Source: Timema cristinae (lineage: Eukaryota; Arthropoda; Insecta; Phasmatodea; Timematidae). From it: 64,000 nt of DNA. The stretch covers positions 58,579,347 through 58,643,346 of the forward strand of contig JBCFYV010000001.1 of the NCBI GenBank assembly GCA_039000515.1. The letters are read 5' to 3'. Position 1 is the stretch's first letter. Every line of letters starts with the position of its first letter. This document shows positions 24,056-36,428 of this stretch, one piece after another. A program made the translations under genes and the position numbers. The notes under the pieces are model-generated. The model was not told the DNA's origin. It was given only the letters and a program-made list of their open reading frames with translations, and searched no databases.

Positions 24056-26872
24056 AAATAATTAAAAAAATACACTATTCAACAAATTTAAAAATATGTT
24101 TTAATTTAAAAATTTTTAAAATCTCTAAATTTAGATTAAAACATTTTTTCCTTTTGGGGCATCCCTTCTAAATAGGGCCCCTTGTTTGTTCTAGCAGTCT
24201 TTTTCACCACGACCCTGGGTGTGTATTGATTATGTTTGATTCTTAGTAGCCATCAAGGACTGATGTTTGCTTTCTAAAGTGGCCATGAGGGAGGTAATAA
24301 AAAAATTTAAAAATTTCAACAACAATTTTTAAAAATTTTTTGGACGCAACTTCTCCTCAAATTTTCCCTAATTTTTTAAAACTATTAAAAACATTAAAAA
24401 AACCATAACAGGGGGGGGTGCAGTTTAAAACTAAAAAAAGTATTTAAATCGTGGTTGGGTTAAATATTTAAATTTCAAAACATTTTGACAGTTTTTTAAA
24501 AGACTCTTGGCTATTACAACTTTTAAAAATCTAGTTAAAAATTTATGTCTTTCAATTTGGGCTCCATTACACTGCACACTGCTGGGGTTGATTTTTGGGA
24601 AACTCAAAATTGCCTTTTTGTAAAATATCTTTTGGATATTTTCCCAATTTTCTACTTTATTTGGTTTGAAAATCGTTAACTGGTTTTGGGATTGTACACA
24701 ACACCCCTTTTTTGTAAAACCCCCAACTAAAAAAAGTCTGGAGGGGAAAGGGTTTGGAGAAAAAATACCATTTATACACTTCTCCAACCCGTTTAAAAGA
24801 AAAGGGGCCCTTTACACAAGTTTTTCACACAGCAGCCTGTTTTAAAAGGGTTTTTTTTTTGTTTTGCAACTCCTCTTGATAAGGGAAAGGCTTTTAAAAA
24901 GTGGGGGGGATAATACAATCGGGAAATTTATAGGTACTGTTTCCCCTCATGATTTTTTCAAATAAAAAAGGCCCCCTTATGGAAAAGATGAGGGTGCACA
25001 CCAAACATTACCCTTTGAATGGAAAAAAATTTCTGATGATTCATAGGGATTTTAAATTTTCTAATATCTGAAATTCTTATTGAGCCAGTGAAAAAGTTTT
25101 CAACCCAAAAAAAACAAATTTTCCATTTCGGGGGGTTTTTTCAAAGATTTATCAGGGGTGTTTCAGCTTTAAAATCTTTTTTGATTTTTTAGAGACTGTA
25201 CTACCGAATTTTTTTAAGAAAAAAAAATTTAACTCTTGAAGTATCCTTAAAAAAACTCTGGGCAAGGGCAAGCTGTAGCATGCTTTAAAGGACCCCCTGT
25301 GGACTTTGGGGGAATATTTAACACTCAAGTGGGGATTTTCCTCTGTAAGAACATATCAAATCCCCATGGGTAGGTTTGTTTCAAACCTGTACCCTTTTCA
25401 AAAATTTATTACCCACATAAAACAGAGTTGTGAGATTGTGAGTACTTTCCTTTGGGTTAAATGCCTATTAAAAAGTCTTGTGTAAATTATAGATTTGTTA
25501 GAATAAAAAGCTTTTTTTGGGAGCGCAAACCTTTATACAAACACTCCATGCAATCTTAAAAATAAAAAGATGGAGGGGTATATGTAGGGACCATGGGGCA
25601 TTTTTTGCCAACCTATAAACCAATATTCCAATTTTTAAAAAAGGGTTTTTTTTGGGGTTATCCCCTTTTTTTAAAAACTAATCAAAATATGCTTGCCTAA
25701 GCCATCTTAGAATTATAAAAATTTAAAACTTCTTTTTTATTCTTTTAAAAAAAACTTTTGTGGGGTTAATTTAAAAAAGTCTTCCCCCCAGAATTTTTCT
25801 TTTATAATATTTCAAATTTTTACAAACCTTTTGATAATATGTATTTGAAAAACCCTTTTTTTTAACCATTTAAAATGGGGTAAAAAATAACATCAAAAAA
25901 GCCAAAATTTAAAGGGGAAGGGAAAAAAAAAATAACAAAATTTTTAAATTTTTTTCATTTTTTATTCCTTAAACCCAAAAAAATATAAAAATTATTAAAA
26001 ACTGCTTAAATTTTTTTAAATAAACCAAATATTTTTAACTAATTTTTTAAAAAAACAAAAAAATTAAAAATTTTAAAATAACTTTTTTTTTTCAGAATAT
26101 CTTAACATTCATATAGCAACAAAAAACCAATTTGTTATATTGTGTTTTTTAAAATTTTACCTTTTTAGCATTAACTTAAAGGCTGCCAAATTTAAATTTT
26201 TCTTAAAAAATCCTAATTTTTTGGGATGGTGTTCATGTTTTGGGCACATAGAACACAAAAGGGCACAAACGAAAGACACTATCCCTAATTGTGTTTCATT
26301 TTTTTTTTTTCAAAATGGGGGCAAACCATTTTGAACTCAAATTTTTTCTTTCCTTTGGGAGGGGTAGGGGGTAAACCCCCCTTAAAAGTTAAATATGTCA
26401 TAATCAATTTGTATGTATATTTTTTTTTGGCATAAAAGTGCACAAACCATTCCCCAATCAAATTATTTTTAAAAAAAATTTTTTTACATTGATTTTTTTC
26501 ATAATGGGTGGGGCTTGAAATTTTATGTTTTCTAAATCTCAAGTTTTCCCTTTAAAATATGTTTTTTCTTGAATGCCCAATTTTAGAGCCCCAAAGGGTT
26601 ACCAGGGAAACAAACCCGGAAAATCTTAAAATCAATAGATACCCCACGTTTTCCTACGCTTAAGTTTTTGAATAAAAACTCTACCTATTAATTTCCCAAA
26701 AGCCCTTGAAACACTAAACACTCTGGGCTTCTGAGATTAAATAAAGGGGCCCTTTTAAATTTAAAAAGCACTAATTTCAACAATTTAAAACCCAAAAACC
26801 ATTTTTGCCAGACAAAATTTTGAATGGGCCTGGGGACACAGGCCCAATTTAAAAAAAAAAAACCACCCTTAC
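24056..26872. other. AT-rich non-coding region with one long unrecognised frame
   Basis: A 118-codon open frame runs on the minus strand at 24431-24787, long for this corrupted part. Its peptide is Lys/Asn/Phe-rich and matches no family I know, so it is reported here and not as a gene. The rest is AT-rich sequence without motifs. Confidence 0.35.
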
Positions 26873-27041
26873 CGGGATTTGCTGCACTCCTTTTTTTACT
26901 TTGAGTCCTTTTAACACCCGGGGTTTGCTAGTGGGCACTGCTGGGAGGCCCGAGTCCCACGTATTTTTATTTTTTCTGGGCCTGGGGTTATTTTGGTTAT
27001 AACCCCCCATTTGAAAGCCCCACCCCATGTACCAAGGGTTA
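26873..27041 (-). CDS. Candidate internal exon, unknown protein (low confidence)
   Basis: On the minus strand an acceptor 'ttttgtttag|taaccc' at 27042-27043 and a donor 'aaatcccg|gtaagg' at 26871-26872 enclose 169 bases with no stop in the frame that ends in phase 0. The peptide includes NPWYMGWGFQMGGYNQ, then a basic/proline stretch NTWDSGLPAVPTSKPRVL, and ends KGVQQIP. It is rich in Trp and Gly and unlike chance AT-rich frames. I cannot assign a family. No flanking exon on the same strand was found within the window. Confidence 0.3.
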
Positions 27042-27278
27042 CTAAACAAAATTTTTTCAAGGCCCCAAACGTTTTAGTTTTAAATATTTCATTAGTTACT
27101 TTTCATTTTTAATTTCAACAAAAAATGAATTTGCCAAAAAATTAAAAATGAAAGGCCCTTTTAAAACAAGACCAAGGTTTTTTAACAAGAGGGAAAAACA
27201 AAAAATTTAAGTTTTTTGTTTTTATTTTTGCGTTTTAGGTTTCACTGAGTAAGGTTGCTTTTTGTTTTTTTCTTGCAG

Positions 27279-27378
27279 ATGGCAGAGAGTGAAAGATCTT
27301 GACAATGACAAGAATGAGCTTCTTCGATTTTAGTCCAAGTTGAGCGGGCCAAAACTTCATTGTGCCTCTTTTTTAAAT
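27279..27378 (+). CDS. Candidate exon with coiled-coil-like peptide (low confidence)
   Basis: A very good 3' splice site ('tttttttcttgcag|atggcag') is followed by WQRVKDLDNDKNELLRF, a charged helix-like peptide that is open for 17 codons to 27330. A shifted frame then continues with VERAKTSL-like residues to about 27378, consistent with one missing base. The composition contrasts with the AT-rich surroundings. It is only about 240 bp from the minus-strand candidate at 26873-27041, so both cannot belong to one transcript. An open frame on the opposite strand (27242-27484) is the alternative reading. Confidence 0.3.
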
Positions 27379-28059
27379 TTAACTTTTGTGTCTCGGGTTT
27401 GGGATTTTTTTTGGAAAATTTCCCCGTGAAGAAAAAGGTTTTTAAAGGGGTGTCCAAAATATGGAAAAAAGCATTTGGGCCCACAAAACAATTTCAGAAG
27501 TAGCAATTCAAAACTTAACCCCAATAGTTGTACAAATTTAAATTTTTAATTTTAATTTTTTAAGTTATTACTTAAAATAGAGAAAGTTTTTTTTTTGAGA
27601 GTTATTTGTTAAAAGCTATTTTGCCCTATGAAAAAAATTGTATTTTTCCCCGAATTTCCCCAAGGCCTCAATCTTTCTTTTATCCGCAAATATCGTAATT
27701 TTTTCATACAATTTCAATCCTGACACCAGTTAATTTTTAACAGAAAAAAAATTTAAAATAAATTTTAAAATTAATAGTAGGTTTCCTATATAATTTTATT
27801 TGATACAAAACAGAGACTTTAATTGCAGTTAAAGCCCCATTCCTTTTGCCCAATTTGTGGCATCCAGCCGCTAATATTATTTTCACAACTGTACAGGGGA
27901 TTTCTATTTGACCATTTATTTTAGGATGATTTTTCTTTGATATAATTAGCCCAAAAATTTATTTTTTTTTTAAAATCCCTTTTTGGGTAAATTTTTATTC
28001 GAATTAAAGGATCACCCCGGGTTCAGATATATAAAAAGTTCAAAAATTTAAATTAAAAA

Positions 28060-29430
28060 ATCATCATCTTGCCATTAAAAATGTTTCCCCGCCCCGTTTG
28101 GGCCGGGGTTTTGTTTATTAAAAAAGCCCTTATCTATTCTTTTCCCTTTCCCCCATTTTTTTCCTCCCGCAAAACCCCTTCCCACTCTCCTCTCCACACG
28201 CTTGCTGCGTTATCTGTTTTAAAATCTTCCCCCCAGGGCTTCCTTGCGGGCTCTTCCTCTATCCTCATTACGGGGCCCCAACCCTTCATCTTAGCTTTTC
28301 CCCTACTATCTCATGTACTTCCTGTACCGTAACTCCCAGAACTTTTTTACTTCATTTCCCAATCTTATATCTTCTGGTGACAGGGGAGCATGCCCACTCA
28401 AAAACTTCATTTCCCTGGCTTCCCCCCTTTCCCCTTTTTTCTCTTTTATCTAATGTCCAAGTTTCCCCTGCCCTGGGCATTAAGGGATTTCTCTTTAAAA
28501 GCCCCTTCCTTACACTTAGAGGGGACTTTCTTTCCATAGTAGGTCTTTTACACACCCGTAGAAAAAACCCCTCCCCCTTTCTGCCCTCGTCTCACTTTAT
28601 TGTTCTCCTGCCTCCCTTTTTTCCCCCAAACCCCACTTCCCCGATACTTCACATCTGCTTCCTTTTTACCTTTTTAAATCCCCTCCCGTTTTATCCCCTT
28701 TCTTGGGTTTGGCTCTGCCTTGGTTTTTAAACCCCCCCACTTAACTTAAGTCATCTGCAAAAATGATTGTTTTTCATTTTAAAACCTCCCTCAATTTCCT
28801 GCCACTCTATTTATTTTTCACATTTCCCCTCACCAATACAAATTTAATGGGAAATGGGACTTCCCTGCTTGACTCCATTTTTTAATTGGGGCCACTCTGT
28901 CCCCCTTTTCTGTCTTTTCACAACTCACATTTTTATCAACAATTCATTACTCTCCTTTTCCACCTTCTTTTACTCCCGCCCCCCATTGCTTTCCATTTTC
29001 TTTCTATCCACAATATATAGGCCCTTTTTTACATCCCCAAATGGCATTAACGATCCTTCCCAAACACATATGTCTTTTCCATTTAACTGGGCCAAATTTC
29101 CCAAAAAATTTTTTCTTTTGTCGACCTTTCTCTATAACCCCTGTTTTCCTCTCTCCCTATTCCATTCACGCTAAATTTCCCCATTTCCCCCTTTTCCCGA
29201 AGCCTTTTTTTAAATTTTTTATGGGATTGACACCCTCAGTGTTATTCCTCAATTTTTTTTAAAACCCCTTCAATCTCCTTTCCTGAATAATTTTGTTAAA
29301 ATAATACCTTTTTCCCAATCCCCCCGGCACCCTTTTTTCTCCCCCCCACACTTTTCCGTTGCTACTCCATACCCCCCACCTGGGGAACCTTTCTCCTGCT
29401 TTCTTTTATCCCTTTCCAAATTTAGTTTGT
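28060..29430 (-). mobile_element. 5'-truncated non-LTR retrotransposon (LINE) remnant
   Basis: The plus strand looks merely C/T-rich, but the minus strand carries reverse-transcriptase landmarks in the right order. A VIVP-like N-terminal palm stretch lies at about 29300-29330. GVKQGSPIS is at 28850-28876 and the catalytic FADD box at 28750-28761. A C-terminal region with ETWTLDKRE at 28439-28465 is followed by a TRRYKIGNE-like segment near 28350-28390. This order (RT, then 'W-T-L' and 'R-x-R-N-E' region) is typical of RTE/CR1-like LINEs. No endonuclease domain is seen upstream, so the copy is 5'-truncated. Frames are broken by indels. Confidence 0.75.
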
Positions 29431-31040
29431 CCACTCCGGGGGTTTAAAAACATACTTTTAACAAAAATAAAATGTTTTAGATAACTTTTCACACATTTCT
29501 TGTAAGATTAAAAGAAAAAATATTTTTTCCTTTGTTTTTGGGTAATGGGTTTGAAAAACTTTATGTTGCTAATTTCAATTAAGATTTAATTTTTTTTTTT
29601 CTTTTAATTTTTTGAAAAGATTGATTTTTTTATTAGGTTTTTTATAGCAAATCAAGTAAAAATGTGATGGGTCTATAGTGCAATGAAAATTCCCTTTTTT
29701 GGCATGGGAAAAAAAAAATATCATAATATTGTATGTGGGAAAAGTGTCCCAAAATATTTGGGGGCTAAAAACTGTTTTTTGGGTGATTGTTTTTGAAGTG
29801 AAAGTCAGCCTTTTTAGTTTTTGTCCCCAAAATGGAAAAACACTCTACGTTTTATAAAATCCCGAATAAGAGTATTTTTTTTAAAAAAAATTTTTAATTG
29901 GGTGAATTAAGTGGTTTGAAAAATTAAACTGTAAATTTGAAAAATCATAATTACAATTTCACAAATAAAGTTTTTGGTAAGAATTAGAATTTTTTGTTGA
30001 ATAGGGTTTTGCAATTAAACTCAAAAAATGTGGTAGAAAATTTTAATATTGACTTTCATTTTTTGGGATTTTGATGAAAAAACTTTAAAATTTTAAAGGA
30101 TATAAAAAAAAGTTATTAGCATGAAACCAAAAAAATTAAAAAATTTTTTCAAAGTGGGGATGAGAAGGGGGTTAAAACCCCTTTAATTTTTTAGGATTCT
30201 ATAAAAAAAGTTACAATTCGTAAATCCCTTTTATTAAGTAAAAAATAAAGGCTTTTACTTTTAAAAAAACATGTTCTGGTTTCAGCTAAGAAATTTTTTT
30301 ACATAAAAAAGGGAAAGTGAAAAAAAACAAAATCAAAGATTAATTTTTTTTAAATTCCCTTATAAATTCAGCCCAAAAATATAAACAAAAGTTGAAATAA
30401 AAAAAAAAATTAAGAGATTTTAAGTCTTTTTTAAAGACACAGAGGACAAATAATACTGAAAAAATTTCCCCTTTTTGTTAAGTTTTTTTTATTCCTTCAA
30501 CATTTTTTTTAAAGGGTTTTTTGTTTTTTTTTTGCTTTTGGGAAAGTTTTTTTAAAACAGGAAAAAACAATTTTATTAGAATTAAAAAAGCTTTGAACAT
30601 TTTAAGTAATTTAAAGTTTTTGAAAGGGTTTAAGCTCACTTTATTGGTGAGTTCCTTGGTTTGTCAAACTTTTTAGAGGGAAAATTTTTTTCGTATTTTG
30701 ATTAGTTTTTTTATTTACGTGCTTTAAAATTTGTACCTTTTAAAGAAAAATTTTTTGTTTCAAAGGGAATTTAAAACGGGCTTTAAATATGACCACAAAA
30801 TTGGGGAAATGTTTAATAACCAAAAATTAAGTTAAGAAAAGGTTTTAGCTACTTAAAATAATCAAATTATATGGGTCCCCTTAAATAAAAAAAATTATGT
30901 TAAAGTAGATTTTAAAATTGCGATTATTTCTTAGTAAATTAAAGTCTTGAATTAAATTTATAGCATTTTTGTAAAATGCTTTTATTTTATACTACATTGG
31001 GCCCGCTTTTCGGTGTCTGCTAATATCACTTTAATTAAAT
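29431..31040. other. AT-rich non-coding region
   Basis: AT-rich smeared sequence with no motif, RNA gene or repeat that I can support. Confidence 0.45.
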
Positions 31041-31205
31041 ACAGTGGGAAAGTGGGGAAATCCCCGGGCCCCCACCGAGTTTGTATTCCCCGTTTAAAAT
31101 GTAGGGCCTCCCTTTCATCTTTACAATCACTTACCATTTCACTTAGCGTAAGTGGGATAACACCCGGGGAAATAAAAAAGACGCGGTGCTAAAAATAATA
31201 AAAAA
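31041..31205 (+). mobile_element. SINE family A, 3' half
   Basis: The segment contains the family A 3' landmarks 'aatgtagggcctcc', 'tttcatctttacaatcac', 'cttagcgtaagtgggataac', 'gacgcggtgctaaaaa' and an 'aataata' tail. The tRNA-like head is missing or unrecognisable, as expected from 5' truncation. Confidence 0.75.
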
Positions 31206-32255
31206 CATGTTTTAGTTTGAAATTTTTTCCCGGGTTTTTCAGCGTTTTTTTGCTTTTGAAAAATTGCGGTGGCCATTTTTTTTATTACTAATTGTCTATT
31301 TTCCCAAAAATTGGGCCATTCAGCATCTCACTCTGTATTTTGGCAATTTTTCAAAAAATTTTTCCAAACATTTTTTTTTAAAATTTAATTTTGCATTTAC
31401 AAGTTTAAAAAAAGCTCTTTCCACTTTTAAACAGGGGTCAGAAACCCAACTGGGCCCTTTTGAGTGGGGCCCCCACTGTACTATTTTCCCTATTTATGAG
31501 ACTTGTTTTATATTTTTTAAATTTTGTTAAATTTTAAAAAAACTACTTATTTCAGTTCTTCATTTCCCCGTTTTTTTGTGTGTATTTTTCGTTTAAAACA
31601 ATTTCAATTTGGATCATATTGAAAAAAAGAACTTAAATTTCAAGATTATAATGAGGGGAAAATTGGTAGGTTTACTATTAAATAGGTTGGGCTATTGGGG
31701 GGAGTGATTGAATGTCTTCAAGAGGCAGCCCTCACCTCTTTTTCAATGGTACAGTGTAAAGTGTGAAATGTAATTTTTCTTTTCACTGTAAAAACCATAT
31801 GGTGTTTGGGTTTCCCTTTTTTTCTTTTTTTTCTATCTACCTTTCCGTACCTTATTCCAAATTTTTAATATATTAAAAAATTCATATTTTTTTATACTCC
31901 CTTTGGGGAAAGGGAAGAAAAAAAAAATTTAAAACTAAAGCTTTGTATATTTTTTTGGGTTTTATAAATTTTGTTTAAATTTTTGTGTTGATCCCAAATT
32001 TAAAGGGGACATAGGTGCTGATTTGGGGCATTCTCTCCCTTGATCTTTCCCTTTATGTCAACTTTCGATTTAAATAAAATTGGTTAAAATTTTCTTGTAC
32101 AATGTTAGCACCCTTATTTACAACACAACAAAAAAAACTAATTCAGTTTAAAAAAAACAAAAAAATTACATCAAAAGGGAACAATTCTTTTTCACTTTTT
32201 CTATACAAAGGAAAAAAAAAAAAATGAATCAGTAAAACCTTTCACAAAATTTTAA
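31206..32255. other. Spacer between SINEs
   Basis: AT-rich sequence. A frame at 31264-31530 has no recognisable motif. Confidence 0.4.
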
Positions 32256-32445
32256 TTGGGGGAATTTTCCCGGCCCTCCACCGTGGTTCGGATTTAAAAT
32301 TTAAAATTTTTAGATTTCCCCCAAATTTTATTTTCCAAAACACCCCCCACCATTACACATTAGCGAAGTGCGAAAAACCCCAAAGGGTAGTAAGACACGG
32401 TTTAATAATAATAATAAAAATAATAAAAATTAATAGCAACAAAAC
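32256..32445 (+). mobile_element. SINE family A, 3' half with long AATAAT tail
   Basis: Landmarks are 'ccaccgtggttcggatt', 'accattacacattagcgaag', 'gggtagtaagacacgg' and an extended (AAT)n-like tail to about 32445. The tRNA head is absent. Confidence 0.8.
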
Positions 32446-32748
32446 CCTAATTAAAAATTATAATAATAATAGCAAAAAACCATAATTATAAATTTTAAAA
32501 ACTTTAAATTTTAAATTAAAAAAATATTCCTTAAAAAATAATATTTTTGGAAAACAACTTGAACGAGTAGTACAAGTGTTAAAAAAATATGGATTTTCTC
32601 GTAAATTAAAAAATTTTCTCTATTGACTTTCTTATAATTCTCCTTTTTTTTTCATTTTTTTCTTCCCTTTAACTTTTTAAAAGTGTCTTCCGGTTTCCAT
32701 TTATCTGGGATATCTCAGAAACCACAAGCAAATTTTTAAAAAAAATTT

Positions 32749-33195
32749 TTGGGTACATTGTTTTTTTTCCATTTCAATTTTTTAAAATTTTTATCAGTTC
32801 CAAACACAATTTTAGAACAAATTGTGTCCATAAACCAAAAACATGTAAGCAATTTTTTGTGGGCCCGCAGGTGTCCTTGGGAAATTTTTCTTGTAAAAAT
32901 TAATTTTTTCACTTTTTTAATTTTTTTATTAAAAAAAGCACAAATTTTCCATTACTCCTTCTATTGCTTCTGTTTAGCCCCCCAAAAAAAGAAAAGGGAA
33001 AAGGGGAACATTTTTTTTTCAAAAATAGTGCTAAAAATAATACACAACTATTTTGTAGGGGAAATTTTTATTTGTAAAAAAAAACCAGGGCATTGCATAG
33101 GGGAACCCCTAAGAATTCTCAGCACTTTAAAATACCCTACTTTTAAATCTAAAGGAAATTTAAAAATTTTGGGAATGAAAGGAATAAACATTTAA
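32749..33195 (+). other. Unrecognised 148-codon open frame
   Basis: This is among the longest uninterrupted frames in the smeared part. The peptide is Phe/Lys/Leu-rich, with no signal, domain or repeat that I can name, and it ends beside a SINE. AT-rich sequence with T runs gives Phe-rich chance frames, so I treat it as probably non-coding. A frame-preserving homologue elsewhere would change that view. Confidence 0.15.
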
Positions 33196-33214
33196 AATAA
33201 CTTCTCTCCCCGTA

Positions 33215-33519
33215 GGTGACCTGGCGGGCAGGGGGAAGGGGGTCAAAAAATTCTGGGGCTGGCGGGCCGGGGGGCAATCCCCGTCCCCTCACAGATTTTA
33301 TTTTGATTTCCAAACCCTTCCCACAAACCCCTTTACAAACTTTTTGTGAAAGTGGGGGAATCCAGGCCTCCCCCCGTGGTTTTGGATTTTCCCCGTTAAA
33401 ACTGTGGTCCTTCATTTCATCTCACAATCACCCTTACAAATTTTCACATTAGCGTTAAATGCGAATAAACCCCCAAAGGGGTAGTTTAAAACGCGGTGCT
33501 AAAAAATAATAATTAAAAA
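33215..33519 (+). mobile_element. SINE family A, full length
   Basis: The copy begins 'ggtgacctggcgg' and proceeds through 'cacagattttatt', 'ccccgtggttttggatt', 'aaactgtggtccttcattt', 'catctcacaatcaccctta', 'cacattagcg' and 'acgcggtgctaa' into an AATAAT tail. It runs in the same orientation as every other family A copy here. Confidence 0.85.
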
Positions 33520-34280
33520 TTTTTTTCTCCCATTCTCCTTTAAAGTGAGGTATCTGGTTTTGCATCATTTACAACATTTTTATAAGTTTTAGAATTTCCC
33601 CTGAAATAACCCCCAGACTTTGTCTCCTTCACTTCTCACAAAAGTTTCCAACCATTCCAACTATTAGTTTATAATTTTACTTAAAATTTTCACTAAAAAG
33701 TAAAAAAAGTGTAGGGGTCATTCTTTAATTGAGGTACAATTTATAAACTTCCCCCCTAAAATAAAAAATTTTGTTATTTTTAAAAAAAAGGGAAAAAAAA
33801 TTTGGGAGTAGAAAGGTAAAAAAAATTAATGAAAAATTTAAAATTGGGAATTTTTTTTTAAACACAAACTAGGGCCAACTAAATTTTTTTAAAAGTTCCT
33901 TTTTTTCACCTCACTAACTGTCCCCCCTCCTTTTAAAAAATTTTAAATTTTTATATAAAATTTTAAAAAAAAAAGAGTAAAACAATATATAACCCCTGGT
34001 AAAATTTTTCCCATAATATTGTTTTTTTTGTTTGAAAAAAAACCCTTTAAAAAAAATTTTTTATGGGAAAAATTTTAAATTTATGTTTTGTTTGCCAAGT
34101 CACACACTGGGCAAACAAGACATTTGAAATTTGGGGCTAAAACCCCCCACTAGCCATAGTGTGTTTTTTTACATGTATTACTAATTTTTTGTTATTTCAT
34201 TAGTCAAAAAAATTTATTTTTTTATTTTCTCGGTCAACGTACGAAAAAATTAGGGGAAATAGTAAAGAGTTAAAGATAAA
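33520..34280. other. AT-rich spacer
   Basis: No feature recognised. Confidence 0.4.
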
Positions 34281-34690
34281 TTTCAAAACACTTCATTAAC
34301 GTTAAAAAATCATTTGGAGTTTTTTAAAAAACTATGCTAAACCAGTTTTAGTTCAAACCCTAAATGGAGGGAGGAATTAAAACCCCAAAGTTTTTTTTCC
34401 ACTTTTTACTTTTATTATGGTTTTGAAAATCAAAAATCCGCCAAAAAAACACTTACTAAAAATCGCTTTGGGAAAAAAAAATGGTGTATCACTTTGCTAA
34501 CGTTGCCTTTAGTGACGAAAAAAATGGGTTATGGAAACCCCAAAAATCCCCCAAAAAAAACACTTCACTAACATCGCTTGGTAATAAAAATGGGGTTAAC
34601 ACTTTTTCTAAAAGTTTCTTAGTGACGGGAAAATGTTGTTCCCAAAAAAACCAAACCCCGCTAACATTAGAAAAAAATTTAAAAAAATAA
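34281..34690. repeat. Short tandem repeat, about 55-bp half-units
   Basis: The block 'CACTT.ACTAAC.TCGCTT' followed by 'AGTGACGAAAAATGG' recurs near 34285, 34451, 34490, 34561 and 34600, and partially near 34650. Half-units pair into about 110-bp units. The frame crossing it is a repeat artefact. Confidence 0.6.
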
Positions 34691-36300
34691 ATAAAAATGA
34701 AAGTGTAAAACTTAAATTTTTTTTTGGGTTTTGGGGAAAAAAATCTGAACTAACTTAATTTTGTAAGAATATTCACTACAAAAACCCCATTTAAATTAAA
34801 AAATTAAAAATTTTTTTATATTTATTGTTAAAAAAAAATGGCAAACTTAGTAAAAAAACATATTTTTTTTGGATTTTTGAGATTAAAAACATTTTTGTGC
34901 ATCTGGTTTTTGCGAAATGATGAAATTTTGAGTTTGTATTTTTTTTAAAAAAAGAAATATCTTTCAAGAAAACAATAATTTTTTTTCTTTTTGAAAGACT
35001 CCCTTTAAATGAGGGGGGGATTCTAATGCTCCTTTAAAACTCGGGGGGGCCCCCTGTGTGCCCCCCCTTTTTTCCTCCCCTATATCTAAAAATAGTCTGA
35101 AACCAAGGGCAAAATTTTAACAAATTTTGCCCCCGATTCTTGGGTTTTTGGGACGGGACTGTTCAAATTTTATACCTTTGTAGTGGGCATATAAACATAC
35201 TTTTTCATACCTGCTGGGTTTTAAAAAACTGTGAAATTTTGTTATTTCTTTGTGAGTGTTCGTTGGTTTAAGATAAAAGGGGAAGGAAATTTTTAACTAA
35301 AATATTTTTAGGCTAAAAAAAGTTTCCAAATACATAATTCTCAGGGGGTGGTAATTAACATTTTAAGAAAATAGACCTGTAGTACTTGGTTTTTGGGTTT
35401 TTTTGTGCACTTTTGTTAAGAAGAAGAAAGTCCTCAGTGTTTTATTTTGCCCAAAAAGGGGGTTGGGACTTAGGGAAAAACCGGCCCTTGGCCCCCCCCT
35501 GAAGCAAAAAATTGAAGATTTTTTTTCTGTGGAATTTAAAAAATAAAAAACCCTAAAGAAAAATGTATTTATTTTCATTTGGGAAAAATTACTTCCGTGC
35601 TAGAAAAATGAGCTTCAAAATTTTTTTTAAAAGAAAAAAAAAAACCCAAAAATTTTGTGTTCCCCAACATTTCCCGATGGAAAACAACGTTCCCAAGATT
35701 GATGTTTAAAAAAAATTTCCAAATCCTGTAGTTCGAAGATATTTTTAAAATTTTAACTTAAAAATTTTTTTAATGAATTTGTTTAAAGGTATGGCCCGGA
35801 AAGTTTAATTTCAATTTAAAAAAAGGGGATTTTGTTCATCTGTTTTTTGGGAAAAAAAAAACCCTTTATTTCTATTAAGTTTCCGGGTTTTTTTTATTAC
35901 TTTTTTGGGGGGAAATGTGGACAGCGACCCTTAAAAATTTATTTTAAGGAAAAAAAAATTTGTTGGGGTCAGTTCAGTAAACATTTTAAATGCAAGGATT
36001 TAAAAAAAATCATATGGGGGGGCCCAAATTTCGCATTCACCCTTTACCCCAACATTTGGGGTAAATGTGGGAAAAGTATTAAAACCCCAATTTTTTTTTT
36101 TACTTCGGAAAAAAAAAGTCAAAATTATTTATAAAAGGTTCACTGATTCTATTTATGCCCAAAAAAACTTAAAAAATTTTTTCATTTTTTTTTTTATCTA
36201 AAAAAGGCAAACAAAAAAATCAGTAAAAAAATGTTCACATTTTTCCCCACAGACCCTATAATAAAACAAATTTCCTAAAAACAATTTTCATTTTTTTTTA
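34691..36300. other. AT-rich spacer upstream of BEL copy 1
   Basis: No recognised gene. A C/G-rich patch lies at 35030-35075. Confidence 0.4.
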
Positions 36301-36428
36301 ACGGCAAGGCCCCAAATTGAAAAAGATTTGGGGGGTTTAAAACCCCCCCCCCCCCCCCCACCAAAATTTTTAAGAACAATTATTATGGGTTTAATTTTTG
36401 GGGTTTAAACGGGGCAAACCTTAAAACT

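Noticed and set aside
24431..24787. 118-codon minus-strand gene
   Set aside because: Lys/Asn/Phe-rich peptide in AT-rich smeared sequence, with no domain, splice context or conservation visible. Noted only in the regional entry.
28377..28730. 117-codon plus-strand frame in the C/T-rich tract
   Set aside because: It is the shadow of the minus-strand LINE, which has RT motifs in the correct order.
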